A stretch of 64,000 bases of DNA from Tetrapisispora phaffii CBS 4417 (GCF_000236905.1 NC_016526.1:434001-498000), one strand, 5' to 3'. Counted from the first letter of the stretch, positions 10,906 through 20,888 are shown. Notes: a model not told the origin generated them from the sequence alone. Numbers and translations: made by a program.

Positions 10906-12642
10906 CGTTCCTACAATAAATTAAATTTTTGTGAAGGTATGCGATTACTGCCCTTTACAAACTCTCTTAGTTTACCTAGTTTTTCCCAATTTTCCTTAAG
11001 CTAGATAAACAACGATAAAGGTGGATCTATGTCCTCGTGTCAATGAAACAGAACTCAGATCAAGCTAAGTTATTTATATATATAACCAAACTTAAGGTAT
11101 TATGATCACATCGTTAATTCTTTATTATATAATTAATTTAACGGTGCTTATTGAACCTTCGCGGAGAATATAAAATTGATTATTATGTGATCTCAAAATC
11201 TCGATATTATATGAATCTAGATTTTAATTTTGGAAAATTAAAATAAACGTTCGTTTGGACTTAGAATCCCCTGTGGAGAGTAATCATTTTTCTGCCGAGA
11301 AATTTTTTTTGGTACACAGTGGTGAAGTAACACACTACTTTCTTTTAATCTGCTCGTATTACACAGGGCATTTTTTGTCACTTTCCGTGTTCGATCCCAG
11401 GGCAGGGAACAGGAAAAAATTATCTTATTCTCTGCAATGAAGAGGTTTAATAGAAACAATATTATAGATATAATATAATATAATATATATACTACAACGA
11501 TAGATATTACATAGATGGTGCACATTGTGTGTGGCATATCAGTTGGTGCTTAGTCAGATCCTCTAAGCTCATCATCTAATGCATTGTGTTTGTCAACTTT
11601 ATATGTGTGTATATATGTGTGTTTTCTACTATTTTTAAATTCTTATGCTAACAGTTTGGTTGACATTGACGTATACGCCAAAATGTATCATTTCTCACTT
11701 ATCATCGTATTGTATTTGTTATTTATAGAAATATTAAAACAGTGAACGGTTTACTCGATTCAGTACTGACTGGGCATTGTGGTACATTTTAAAAAATATG
11801 TAACTCCTTGGCCAAGGCAATTATGTGAACACATCTTAATCAAAATATATTGAAAAGTAAACGGCTTTAGGACATATTCCCAAGTAGATCGTTATCCCGT
11901 CCAGACGCCTTCCATTTTAAGTAATTCTCGAAAATTTCGTTACTATTTCAACAAGAATGTTTTGAAAATCAAGCGTAATGTTCTTATGTTTTGAAAATAA
12001 CAGAATATAGAGAATGTTGTGACATTTCGGAGAATTCCAATGGCAATTTGACTATCGTTCGAACCTTGGCTCTTATATAGTTGCCTATAGTTAAAAATAA
12101 TCGTGTCTGCTAGTCATATAATTCGTACTTCGTAATTCGTAATTCGTACTTCATAGTCATAGATATGATACGTCATTTTACATTCAGTTGCCTTTTGTTT
12201 CACCCATTGTAAGAAAAGAAAAATAACAATGCACCAAAATAACTGGCTTAAAATTGGTTGTTAACAGACTTTGAATACACTAGTTAACATGTCTATATTT
12301 CATTAGACCATTGTGAATTAGATCGGCCAGAGCAATTCTTTAATGAGACTTTTAACAGTATACAGTCTGCTTAGAATCTGACGTAACTTGCATTATCTGG
12401 CTATTTCTAAAACATATATTCTAAATAATCCCATTCTGGAATCTGTTATTATATAATAGTATTGAACCTCTATTACTTTATTTATATTTTCTTTAATCAA
12501 ACTAATATTTTCTATATAAACAGTTCATTTTATTTCCATACACAGTTTTAAAGCTGATCATCTTAAGTTTCCTTTAAGTAAATATTATAGTCGAGATACA
12601 ATACTAGTCCAAGTTTATTCAAGACAATATAATATTATATCA
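10906..12642. other. Intergenic between ERG29 and a cell-wall protein gene
   Basis: About 1.7 kb, divergent, with no supportable gene. In S. cerevisiae ERG29 is directly followed by REC114, so this region and the two genes after it are an insertion relative to that order. It includes a GTTCGATCC string at about 11392 that resembles a tRNA B box but has no pairing T-stem, and short tandem repeats near 12121. Two short overlapping frames at 11238-11537 look spurious. Confidence 0.55.
12121..12152. repeat. Short tandem array of ATTCGTA units
   Basis: Four to five copies of a 7-base ATTCGTA-like word occur in about 32 bases, some separated by CTT. This lies about 500 bp upstream of the 12643 gene. 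It is a microsatellite-type repeat; no function is evident. Confidence 0.6.
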
Positions 12643-13137
12643 ATGAATTCTATAAGATCACACGTTTTACTCCTAACGTTATTTACTTTGTTAACCGTGT
12701 CAGGTGCCATAAATGAAATCTCAACAGAACCAATTGCAGTTAACCAGAAGTACAAGAATGCCGCTGATGAATTATCGCAGCAACGGCTCCTTTCGCAATT
12801 ACTAGATGTTACCTCAACTGGTACTTTTAACGAAACAAGCATCTATAATAGTCTTATTACTGAATCAACGAGAACACAATTAAACCAAATGAACAATACT
12901 TCAACAATGGCAGATAGTACATCAAGTACATCCGCAATGAATCCAGACAGCCAGATAACGTTGGCTCAACGATATAATATAACAAGTTCATATCATCCAA
13001 AAACATCCAGTTATTCCGGTAGTTCGAGTTCGACACATATAAGCACCTTTAGTAGATCGGATGACGGATTTAAAATGAATGTACGAGACTCGAGCGCATC
13101 CGGTCTAATTTTATTTGTTCTCCTATTTATATTCTAA
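12643..13137 (+). CDS. Putative GPI-anchored Ser/Thr-rich cell-wall protein
   Basis: A 164-residue protein with the architecture of a small GPI mannoprotein. A signal peptide occupies about residues 1-22 (hydrophobic LLLTLFTLLTVSG ending near Ala22). The middle is rich in Ser and Thr with several N-glycosylation sequons (NETS, NNTS, NITS). The C-terminal hydrophobic tail (GLILFVLLFIF) follows small residues that could be the omega site. No conserved domain is recognised, and it does not carry the seripauperin/TIR domain of the next gene. It lies on the same strand as that gene, about 470 bp upstream. S. cerevisiae has no gene here. Its function is probably structural or adhesive at the cell surface, inferred from architecture only. 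Confidence 0.7.
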   Translation: MNSIRSHVLLLTLFTLLTVSGAINEISTEPIAVNQKYKNAADELSQQRLLSQLLDVTSTGTFNETSIYNSLITESTRTQLNQMNNTSTMADSTSSTSAMNPDSQITLAQRYNITSSYHPKTSSYSGSSSSTHISTFSRSDDGFKMNVRDSSASGLILFVLLFIF

Positions 13138-13606
13138 ACTAGTCGCTGATTAATAGTGTATACATGTTTCTTAATACCATAACTCTAACTCTTCCGTTAA
13201 CAGTTTACTAAATTTATCACTACTGGAATTAGACTACAAATTGAAGCTTTGTTTATATGTATACTCGAAGATACATACATACATAAACAATTAACATTAA
13301 TGCACAATTTGAATAGCGGATTTTAACTTTCTCTTTCTTCCCTTTTCGGGAAGTCTGTCGTTTCATTCATGGCCGAATTGGGAAAGAGCTTGCATCCTAG
13401 AAATAATGGTAGTTGTAAAGACAATAGTGACAATAATGTCAACAATGTTCTCGACAAAGATTATATTCACAGTTATAAATACACATGTATATATAAAAAG
13501 AGAGTTTTGATTAGGATACTGTTATTCACGTTAATAAATTTCTAGCCAAATCTGATACTAATATCTCCAAATAGCTAGATAAGACGAGCTAGAAAAAGTT
13601 AAACAC
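13138..13606. other. Intergenic, promoter of the TIR-like gene
   Basis: This contains a TATA box at 13490-13497 and a TCGTTTCA string at about 13359, near the AR1 hypoxic element (TCGTTYAG) but not a match. No gene is seen. Confidence 0.5.
13490..13497 (+). promoter_or_regulatory. TATA box of the TIR-like gene
   Basis: TATATAAA lies about 110 bp upstream of the ATG at 13607, within the usual range for yeast TATA-dependent, stress-type promoters such as those of TIR/DAN genes. Confidence 0.5.
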
Positions 13607-14281
13607 ATGTTGCTATTAAATTTCATATATTGCATTATAATTGTTTTACGTATTAGTTTGGGGTCTGACCTTCCCACTGTAACTACCACTGCTTTAGTTA
13701 AAGGAGTAGAGGTTACCAATTCTGCAGCTCTGGCTGAAGCCAAAACATTAGCTGCGAGTGCTGATTACGAATTTATTCTGACATTTTTGGAAAATATAGA
13801 TAACGAGTTGGGTAGTTATAAATCTTATTTAGATGCTAATAAAAACACTCTACCACAAAAGGTGTTAAATTATTACTACCATTTAGCTAGCATTCAAAGT
13901 TCAATAAATTTGACTTCAGATTTTGCAAATGAGTTCCCTTTCACTGTTTTCCAGACATTTATAACACAGTTCCCATGGTATAGCTTAATGTTGTCAGAAG
14001 CCTCAATATCAACTTTTTACCTTCCAGAAGATTTTATAGCTCAGGCAAGCATATTGACTAGCACAATGGATACAGGTAGGTCTAGTATAATCATGACAAA
14101 TTCATCTTCTTCTGCTATTGGTACTAATTCAAGCACTAATGCTGTAGCCACATCAATTGCTACTTCTAGTACTAATTCGAATACTACCTCTTCTACTCAT
14201 AGTTCTTCGAGGAATTCTGCAAATTTGATGTTTAACAATATACCATTTATGTTATTAGCAGCTGTAGCTTTAATTTTTTGA
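13607..14281 (+). CDS. TIR/DAN/seripauperin-family cell-wall mannoprotein
   Basis: A 224-residue protein with a signal peptide (about residues 1-19, ending near Ser-Leu-Gly), an SRP1/TIP1-type domain at about 50-145, a Ser/Thr/Asn-rich stretch at about 155-205 and a hydrophobic GPI tail (FMLLAAVALIF). The domain is recognised by the YEF-LTFLENI opening, the aromatic YYYHLAS segment and the FITQFPWYS block, which corresponds to the FITxLPWYSSRL block of Tir and Dan proteins. In S. cerevisiae these are hypoxia- or cold-induced wall mannoproteins; similar regulation here is inferred. The gene sits between ERG29 and REC114, which are adjacent in S. cerevisiae, next to a second GPI-type gene. The exact family member cannot be assigned. 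Confidence 0.85.
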   Translation: MLLLNFIYCIIIVLRISLGSDLPTVTTTALVKGVEVTNSAALAEAKTLAASADYEFILTFLENIDNELGSYKSYLDANKNTLPQKVLNYYYHLASIQSSINLTSDFANEFPFTVFQTFITQFPWYSLMLSEASISTFYLPEDFIAQASILTSTMDTGRSSIIMTNSSSSAIGTNSSTNAVATSIATSSTNSNTTSSTHSSSRNSANLMFNNIPFMLLAAVALIF

Positions 14282-14302
14282 AATCATTTTTAAGTTCAAT
14301 TG

Positions 14303-15430
14303 CTATTCTTTTAATAATTCCCCCAAAATATTTTCAAGTCGGTCAACCTATATAAAACATATAGTTTTGTTAGTAATTGCATTCAAGCTTTTTATTTAAA
14401 TGTTAGACTTGATACATACATATAACATAAAAGACGGATCTTTTATTTTTTTTAAAACTGTAGTTTTGCTAATATGATATTTGTTCTTTGATAAGTTAGA
14501 TTTAGTAATATTTTCACTTGCAACTTTTGGTCCTTTAATGCAGTCAGTGAATTTAATAATACTACCAGTGTTTTCTGTTGTGTCCTGATTATTTAATTTA
14601 GGGGAGGTCCCGATTTTACTTAAGTTTTCGTCAATCGTTTCATTGTTAATATTTTGATCCATAAGAGGTGTTTTGATTAGGTTCGGTTCCGTGACAAAGT
14701 TATTAATTTTTAAATCACTTGGAGGGGAATGTTTTATGCTTTCAAAATTATTAACTGTACTTGTTTCTGCTTCGTTGATTACAAGTTGTTGGGTTTCCAA
14801 CAAACCAAAATTATCGTTTGACTCTTTATTATCCTTTAATAAATCTTCTGCAGGCAACGAAGTAACATGTTCCAGAGTGTTATTCCTTAACATTTGAGAC
14901 ATTTTTAAAGTGCTACGAATCTGGTTATTTATTTGGCGGTTATCAAAAGTTGCGAAGCTGGGTCCTCTGATGTTATTTATATAGTTCATCGGTGGCAGCG
15001 GTTTAGGTGCTTGAAATTTTGCATTTTTGATCAAACATCCAAATTTATTTAAATTCTGTATGATTTTCTGATAATTCTCTTCGTTATTCAAAACCACTTG
15101 AAATCGTTTCATATATATTGTATCATTTGATCTTACCAAATATTTGCATGAAATTGTCGGATTAAGAGTTGTGAATTGTATCAGTTCTCGGTTCTGCATT
15201 ATAGGGAAAAATATTTGTTCTGTCACCCCAATACTATCTAGCATAATCTCCAGTTTTACTGATAAATTTGGAAACACATCTATTCTCATATAAATATCTG
15301 TATTTTCTCTGTAATGTGACCAATTCTGTTTATCTATAGGGTTAATTATACTTTGAAATCCCAATGGTGCTTCAACAATGCTGTTGAAACGGGAGTAGGA
15401 TAAAATTGGTATTCTGGTTGATTGTGTCAT
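14303..15430 (-). CDS. REC114: Rec114, meiotic double-strand-break protein, two exons
   Basis: The coding parts are complement(join(14303..14347, 14420..15430)), 351 residues. Reading straight through exon 1 ends shortly after KDPSFMLY at a stop inside the intron. Splicing at a GTATGT donor (14419) and a TATATAG acceptor (14348), with a TACTAAC branch point at 14369-14375, adds the 14 residues VDRLENILGELLKE. S. cerevisiae REC114 likewise has an intron near its 3' end. The N-terminal half holds the PH-like domain (about 1-135), the middle is disordered, and the C-terminal helix is the part that binds Mei4 in this family. Rec114 acts with Mei4 and Mer2 to activate Spo11. It is divergent from JLP2, as YMR133W is from YMR132C. 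Confidence 0.9.
14348..14419 (-). other. REC114 intron (72 nt)
   Basis: The donor is GTATGT, the branch sequence TACTAAC lies about 21 nt before the acceptor, and the acceptor is TATATAG. Phase is 0. The retained form would end the protein six residues into the intron, so splicing decides whether the C-terminal helix is made. Confidence 0.88.
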
Positions 15431-15808
15431 TTAATTTTGGCAAAAACAATGCAAGTAAGTACTTCAAATATAATTGCTAATACCTGCTTAGATTGTATAC
15501 AGTTATCTTCTTATAATTGGATATTCAAGCATAAAGTTGCAAAGGATAAAACGTAATTAAAAATAGCCGCCAATAAAAAAGTTATATAGTTTAGTTTCTT
15601 ATATTTATATATTTCATATTCTGTATCTTTTTGAACTTTAATCCGAACTTAACGCTAGGTTGAAAAATTATTATTAAAAAACATAAGAAAAGGTGATGAG
15701 TTCGATAATATATCAGTGTAATTGTTCACTTTGAAGATATACTTGGCAACAAAATTTACTCTGTAAACTTTTGTCACATATAAGGAAGGAACTAATATTT
15801 GAGCCGAT
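15431..15808. other. Divergent promoter region REC114-JLP2
   Basis: Apart from the URS1 element, only AT-rich promoter sequence is seen. Confidence 0.6.
15563..15570. promoter_or_regulatory. URS1 (Ume6) site upstream of REC114
   Basis: TAGCCGCC, the core of the URS1 element bound by Ume6, lies 133 bp before the REC114 ATG. Early meiotic genes of S. cerevisiae carry this element for mitotic repression and Ime1-dependent induction. The site also lies about 240 bp upstream of JLP2, but REC114 is the expected target. Confidence 0.7.
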
Positions 15809-16456
15809 ATGGTTTATTTTTATACATCACAGCCTTTTCCAGATTCAATTCCACACCAGATCATTGTAGGAAAAGACAAATTTGAGAATGATCTTCTAAT
15901 AAAATATGGTTATCGGGAATTGAACTATACATGGTTCCATGCTGATAACTATTCTAGTGGACATGTCTATTTGAAGTTATTAGAGAAAGAGAATTCTGTG
16001 AGTGATGTAAGCTCAGAGATTGTTAATGATTGTTTGCAACTTTGTAAATCTGAATCGATCCAAGGTAACAAACTGCCACAATGTAGCATCTTGATCACAC
16101 CTTGGCATAATTTGAGGAAGAATAGGTTTATGAAACCGGGAGAAGTTTCATTTAAATCACAGAGAGCATGTACAAAACGAGATTGTTTTGCAAGGGATAC
16201 AAAAATAATGAATAGACTAAATAAAACGAGGGTAGAATTGTATGAAGACGTAGAAAATATTCTACATGATGCTAAAAAATCTAAAAATCCAAATTATTTC
16301 ACTGAATTAATTGCAAATCAACGAGATGAATTACTGGAGAGTGAGAGGCTACGAAAAGCAGAAAAGAAGCAAAACAAAAAGCAACAAAAGAAGAGAGAAG
16401 AAGAATGGGGAGAAGATATAGATAGCGATGAGATAAGTAAACTAGCTGCTATTTAA
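15809..16456 (+). CDS. JLP2: Jlp2, CCDC25-like NFACT-R domain protein
   Basis: A 215-residue protein starting MVYFYTSQ. An NFACT-R (DUF814) domain covers about residues 1-135, with the ENDLLIKYGY and ADNYSSGHVYLKL blocks, and then a TPWHNLRKN segment. The C-terminus is a long charged helix rich in Lys and Glu (about 145-205), as in CCDC25 proteins. S. cerevisiae Jlp2 (YMR132C) is similar in size and is poorly characterised. NFACT-R domains occur in RNA- and ribosome-associated proteins, and human CCDC25 has been described as a DNA sensor, but no role is assigned for the yeast protein. Divergently arranged with REC114, matching S. cerevisiae. After this gene the order switches to the YLR039 block. 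Confidence 0.92.
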   Translation: MVYFYTSQPFPDSIPHQIIVGKDKFENDLLIKYGYRELNYTWFHADNYSSGHVYLKLLEKENSVSDVSSEIVNDCLQLCKSESIQGNKLPQCSILITPWHNLRKNRFMKPGEVSFKSQRACTKRDCFARDTKIMNRLNKTRVELYEDVENILHDAKKSKNPNYFTELIANQRDELLESERLRKAEKKQNKKQQKKREEEWGEDIDSDEISKLAAI

Positions 16457-16926
16457 TCGTTTAATAATTTATAGATATCATTAAAAAACAGAGTAAATAA
16501 ATATATGGCCCATTATAGTTGCCAAACATCCATACCGGTTTGTTTTAAATTTATTTAGTTTCCAGTACTTCCTATTTCTAGAGTTACAGCACCAAAAACA
16601 AGTTATTATCAGAAACCTCCGACTGGAATTAACTCATTACCTTATCTGTGATTATTAATTCTAGAAACACTCAAACATCACCATATCTCTTATAATCTTA
16701 TAATCTGGATTTCATGGATTCTGTTAAAAATGAAAGAAATGTCAATTCCATTACAGAAAAAAAGAAAAACAAAATATTCACATTCTTATTTTATAAAAAG
16801 GGCCAAGATAACAGTTTCTAATATTATAATCAAATCAATGGGATTGTAGTTAATCATTAGTGTAGTCAATCGGAAATAGGTTTGTTTATTTAAATTGCAA
16901 ATAGGACTTCAAACGGAAATTAACTG
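16457..16926. other. Intergenic JLP2-RIC1, synteny junction
   Basis: No gene seen. It joins a YMR132-138 segment to a YLR035-039 segment, so it marks either an ancestral adjacency or a rearrangement point. Confidence 0.5.
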
Positions 16927-19900
16927 ATGTTCTGCCCACGTCAACTACCTCAACGTTCGAGTATTCCAGCTAGGAAAAATAATCTTCCAGAAGGAGTGAA
17001 TGATTATGATATAATAGCATCTGCGATGATTCCAACTGCAAATCTATTGTTGATGTTGACTCCGACAAGAGTGTTAATATATAATTTTAAACCATTGGCC
17101 ATCATTGCTGTTCACGAAAGATCATTAGACTCGTTTAACGACTTTGGATTAAATAAAGGCATATCCACTTCTAATATAACTGTCGGTGATGATGGTGGTT
17201 TAGTTTCAACAGATGGTGTAGATACTTTGCCTTATCATTCAGGAAAGATATTATTTTACCTATCCACAGAGTCTAATTATATACTGGCGTATAACCTCAT
17301 AAGGGATTCTTCGCCAGAAACATTTTTCAACGATTATGCATTACCTGTAATCCAAAATGATACAAAATTAGTAGAAGAAGAATCACAATATGATCAAGTC
17401 ATTGATAATGACATTTTAGTAGTATTCGAAAAAAATAAACATAGCAGAGTTATACAGAATGGATTTGGCACCCGTAGGGAGATTGGATTTTTGCAATATC
17501 TGACTTCTTCACCAGAAATGTTGTATGAAATGCCTGTGAGAAGAGTTGAACTTCGACTAAAAGTAATATTAAAGTTCGATTATAAAATATTAGATTTCAT
17601 GGGATTCAAGTCGCATAAAATGGATAATGTCGGAATTTTAGAGAATGGCCTGTTCTTATTATTTCCTCATGGATTACAAGTATTGAATTTAAAAGATTTT
17701 AAGTTGAGTGACTATGAACTATTAAGCATTGATGATGGTATAAAACTTGAGACATTTAAAGATAAACTACTTATTATCTCTCAGAAATCAGAAACAAATG
17801 ATTTAACATTGAATGAAATATATCTCAAATCGAAAACAGTTATCAGTAAGCAATTTTTGAGTCATAAAAACTTCAAAGATTATTTTACTATTGGCAATTA
17901 TATAGCTGTGATTTGTCCTCAAAAGATTGAACTATATGATATATTTTTATTGGATTTAGTATTATCTTGGGATACTACAATACCAATTCAATTTTGTAAA
18001 AAATTTGACGAAAACTCGATATTTGCAGTATTATCAAACAATTCATTTTATATATACTCGATATTTGGTAACGTTTTATTTACAACGGACGAGGATGGGG
18101 TTGAGGATGATAGCTATGATAGACCTGCGGGTGTTGAAGAAGCTAAACAGTCATTGATGTATTCAGGGTTTAATTACTTTGATAACACGTTAATAGTCAC
18201 TACTAATAAAGGGAAGTATGAGACATGGCAAATGTGGAACGAATTTCCCGGAAATATGTTTGATTTCCGTTACTCCAAATCATATATTATGGCAAATAAA
18301 AATGATTTTGCACTAGTATTTCCCACAGATATCAGGAAGGGATCAGTCGATATGATATGCACAATTTCATTACCGACTAAAACATTTAATAATTATGTTA
18401 CTCTTGTATCCATTGCTGGTAATTCAATTTTGACAGCAATTTATATTTCTAATAAAAATATATTGTTAATGTACAATATGGTGGCTAATATATGGTTTTC
18501 ATTTAACCATCAACATGTTCTGAATATGAACTGGATAGGAAATAACTATTTACTTTGTCATTTAAAGAGAGATGACGGAGGTGTGTATTTAGCATGTTTG
18601 AAACTTCCATATGATAAAATTGACGCTGATGACATCAATAAATATGTGATATGGATATATGATATAAATGATGATGATAAATTTGTAAAATTTGTTACCA
18701 ATACATTGTTCAAGTACAAACAAATAAAAATAAAAAATACTGTAGCAGTAGAAACTGCAACACTATTTGATAAATTGCATAAGACTGCGGAGATATTGCT
18801 CATTTACGAAGATTCTTTAATAATTTATGACATCATTTCACAAATAGACGTTAGTGGTTTCAATATTATTAAAAAATTCCATAATTACATGCATATTAAA
18901 CTACCAAAGGGCTTAAGTGGTAAAGACATTGAATGGGCTACCAGTTATCATAACGGTCTGTTATTATTTTGCAATAATAAGATAGTCAAGTTATATGGTG
19001 CTGACGGAGATGAAATTAAGAACCCAACGATATGGAAATTTGATGTTCTATTAGAAAATGTTGAACGTATACTTGATGTTTTCAAGGATTTTATATATGT
19101 GGTTCAAAAAAATTCCACAGTTATGTTTACTTTGAAAGAATTGTGGGAAGGTAATGAACCAATGTTGTCGCTACCTATAGAGGAGTTTTACCCTATAATT
19201 GTTTCTCCGGAATCTGCAATAGTACATGGACTTGATGTTATTTATAAGAATTCAGCAATTGAATCGAATAATGGAACTCAAACGAATGCTACATGTAAAT
19301 TGAATCTTAAGAATAGGATATTTTTAGATGAACTGATTAGTATTGAATTGAAGAAAGGCATTGATAAACATGATATCAATTCGAAATACAAAACTTTGAA
19401 CCATTATAAATTTTCATTAGAGAAACTTTTATCGCATAAAATATTGGAGAATGAAAACTTAGATGATATAATTGAATTGATCAAGATATCACGGGAGAAT
19501 GAAGTCGACGGTATCATAAGAATCAATGAGACGACGATGTTGGAGATTATCAGTAATTGTCTAAGAAAAATTGAAATCAAAAATTGGGAGTCTCTATTCA
19601 AGAGCCTGAAACTATCACCGCGCGATCTCCTAGATTTGTGCATCGAGAACAACGAAATGAAAATACTGGGTGTTTTATTATTAGTATTTTTAAATTGCAA
19701 CGAGAACGATATCATACAAGACATTGACGGAGATAACAAAAAGAGCAAGAATAAAAACAGGAACAAAAACAAATCGAAACGAAACGCTCAGAATCAAAGT
19801 GATGTAACAAGCGATAAAAACTCCTTGTCATATGTACTACGAGATGAAGAATTGATGTTACAAATACTCAAACTTCTAGTGACGGGTGCCGCAAAAAGCA

Positions 19901-20025
19901 CAGAGATCAACAAAGCTGCCGAAGCGTGGGATATGTGTTTCCAATTGATACAGTTCCTGAAAGAGCTTGATAAAGAGAATAAGACGAACCTAGTCGATAA
20001 AGCCATGGTGGTGTTAAAGAATTGA
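16927..20025 (+). CDS. RIC1: Ric1, subunit of the Ric1-Rgp1 GEF for Ypt6
   Basis: A 1032-residue protein close in length to S. cerevisiae Ric1 (1056). The N-terminal half has beta-propeller character, with the block ANLLLMLTPTRVLIYNFKPL at about residues 38-57, which is typical of Ric1. The C-terminal third (about 700-1030) is the helical RIC1 domain, interrupted by a Lys/Asn-rich insert at about residues 937-957. Ric1 with Rgp1 is the guanine-nucleotide exchange factor for the Rab GTPase Ypt6 (Rab6) at the Golgi, needed for endosome-to-Golgi recycling. It is followed on the same strand by COX12, as in YLR039C-YLR038C. There is no frame break; the several short minus-strand frames within it are shadows. 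Confidence 0.95.
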   Translation: MFCPRQLPQRSSIPARKNNLPEGVNDYDIIASAMIPTANLLLMLTPTRVLIYNFKPLAIIAVHERSLDSFNDFGLNKGISTSNITVGDDGGLVSTDGVDTLPYHSGKILFYLSTESNYILAYNLIRDSSPETFFNDYALPVIQNDTKLVEEESQYDQVIDNDILVVFEKNKHSRVIQNGFGTRREIGFLQYLTSSPEMLYEMPVRRVELRLKVILKFDYKILDFMGFKSHKMDNVGILENGLFLLFPHGLQVLNLKDFKLSDYELLSIDDGIKLETFKDKLLIISQKSETNDLTLNEIYLKSKTVISKQFLSHKNFKDYFTIGNYIAVICPQKIELYDIFLLDLVLSWDTTIPIQFCKKFDENSIFAVLSNNSFYIYSIFGNVLFTTDEDGVEDDSYDRPAGVEEAKQSLMYSGFNYFDNTLIVTTNKGKYETWQMWNEFPGNMFDFRYSKSYIMANKNDFALVFPTDIRKGSVDMICTISLPTKTFNNYVTLVSIAGNSILTAIYISNKNILLMYNMVANIWFSFNHQHVLNMNWIGNNYLLCHLKRDDGGVYLACLKLPYDKIDADDINKYVIWIYDINDDDKFVKFVTNTLFKYKQIKIKNTVAVETATLFDKLHKTAEILLIYEDSLIIYDIISQIDVSGFNIIKKFHNYMHIKLPKGLSGKDIEWATSYHNGLLLFCNNKIVKLYGADGDEIKNPTIWKFDVLLENVERILDVFKDFIYVVQKNSTVMFTLKELWEGNEPMLSLPIEEFYPIIVSPESAIVHGLDVIYKNSAIESNNGTQTNATCKLNLKNRIFLDELISIELKKGIDKHDINSKYKTLNHYKFSLEKLLSHKILENENLDDIIELIKISRENEVDGIIRINETTMLEIISNCLRKIEIKNWESLFKSLKLSPRDLLDLCIENNEMKILGVLLLVFLNCNENDIIQDIDGDNKKSKNKNRNKNKSKRNAQNQSDVTSDKNSLSYVLRDEELMLQILKLLVTGAAKSTEINKAAEAWDMCFQLIQFLKELDKENKTNLVDKAMVVLKN

Positions 20026-20456
20026 TGTGTCTGTGCATATATATATATATATTTATATATATTGTGACACTAGCACACTTGCTAGCGGCCGTCTCTTCCA
20101 CGTGACTGTCCACCAATCGACTCGGTTCCCCCTCCTCCCCCGTCCGATAAAATACGGCCTCGCAACACAGAGAGATGCTCGCAGCAGGGAACACCTCCCC
20201 ATTCTCTCGAAAAACAGATTGTTGTGCGCACTTTTCTTCGCTGACAGCACCAGACCGCCTTTCTTTTTGTTTATTTAAGAAAGCTGTCCCAGAAACCCGC
20301 GTAGGGAAAGGCCTTCGAGAGGTTGCTTGCTGTTCGAATTGACAAAAGGTTATTTCGCAGATTCGATGAAATAAATAACGTCGAATTATGAACTAAGCTG
20401 TAAGAAACTTATTTGACATTGTTGCTAACTTGTCCACTCGCGATCTAAACAACAAG

Positions 20457-20489
<33 letters not shown>

Positions 20490-20615
20490 ACATGTGCATA
20501 TTTGCATGTATAATGAATTTATATATTTCTTTGGTAAGTTAATTGTTCATTTTCGTGTTATTGGGGAAGGAACGCAGACTCTATCATAAATCAATCATTG
20601 TTACATACAGGTTCA
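20026..20615. other. RIC1-COX12 intergenic, COX12 promoter
   Basis: A GC-rich stretch (about 20075-20330) in an otherwise AT-rich region carries CACGTGAC (about 20099, Cbf1-like), ACCAATC (about 20111, a CCAAT box close to the Hap2/3/4/5 consensus) and CCCCCT (about 20130, stress-element-like). A respiratory gene such as COX12 would be expected to use CCAAT/Hap control. TA repeats flank it at 20036-20062 and 20458-20480. Confidence 0.5.
20458..20490. repeat. (TA)n(TG)n microsatellite
   Basis: About eleven TA units are followed by five TG/GT units, ending about 125 bp upstream of the COX12 ATG. It is likely length-variable between strains. Confidence 0.85.
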
Positions 20616-20888
20616 ATGTCAGAACAAGTTGAAGCCACCTCAGCACCATCGCAACCTCATTTACAAACCGTTGGATTCGATCCAAGGTTCCCAAACCAGA
20701 ATCAAACTAAACATTGTTGGCAATCATATGTCGATTATCACAAATGTATCAACATAAAGGGTGAAGATTTCGCTCCTTGTAAAGTGTTTTGGAAAACTTA
20801 TTCTGCTCTATGTCCAGTTGACTGGATCGAAAAATGGGATGAGCAAAGAGAGAAAGGTACCTTTGCTGGTGATATCCAAAACATTTAG
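20616..20888 (+). CDS. COX12: Cox12, cytochrome c oxidase subunit 6b
   Basis: A 90-residue protein from the ATG at 20616; the frame extends upstream to a TTG at 20598, which is not used here. It has the COX6B cysteine pattern: C34-X9-C44 and C55-X10-C66, with the strongly conserved run around CWQSYVDYHKC and the C-terminal DWIEKWDEQREKG motif. Cox12 is a Mia40-imported intermembrane-space subunit of complex IV that helps its dimerisation and copper-site assembly. It is seven residues longer than the S. cerevisiae protein (83), all in the N-terminal region. It follows RIC1 on the same strand as in S. cerevisiae. The 3' region has a TGTATATT at about 20987, one base off a Puf3 site. Confidence 0.97.
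   Translation: MSEQVEATSAPSQPHLQTVGFDPRFPNQNQTKHCWQSYVDYHKCINIKGEDFAPCKVFWKTYSALCPVDWIEKWDEQREKGTFAGDIQNI

Noticed and set aside
11380..11420. Possible tRNA B box GTTCGATCC
   Set aside because: The flanking bases do not pair as a T-stem and no A box or acceptor stem fits on either strand.
11238..11537. 99-codon minus-strand frame with a hydrophobic N-terminus
   Set aside because: Second half reads as non-biased low-quality sequence; overlaps an opposing frame; no homology recognised.
19404..20006. Minus-strand frames inside the 3' end of RIC1
   Set aside because: Shadows of the RIC1 coding sequence with no domain of their own.
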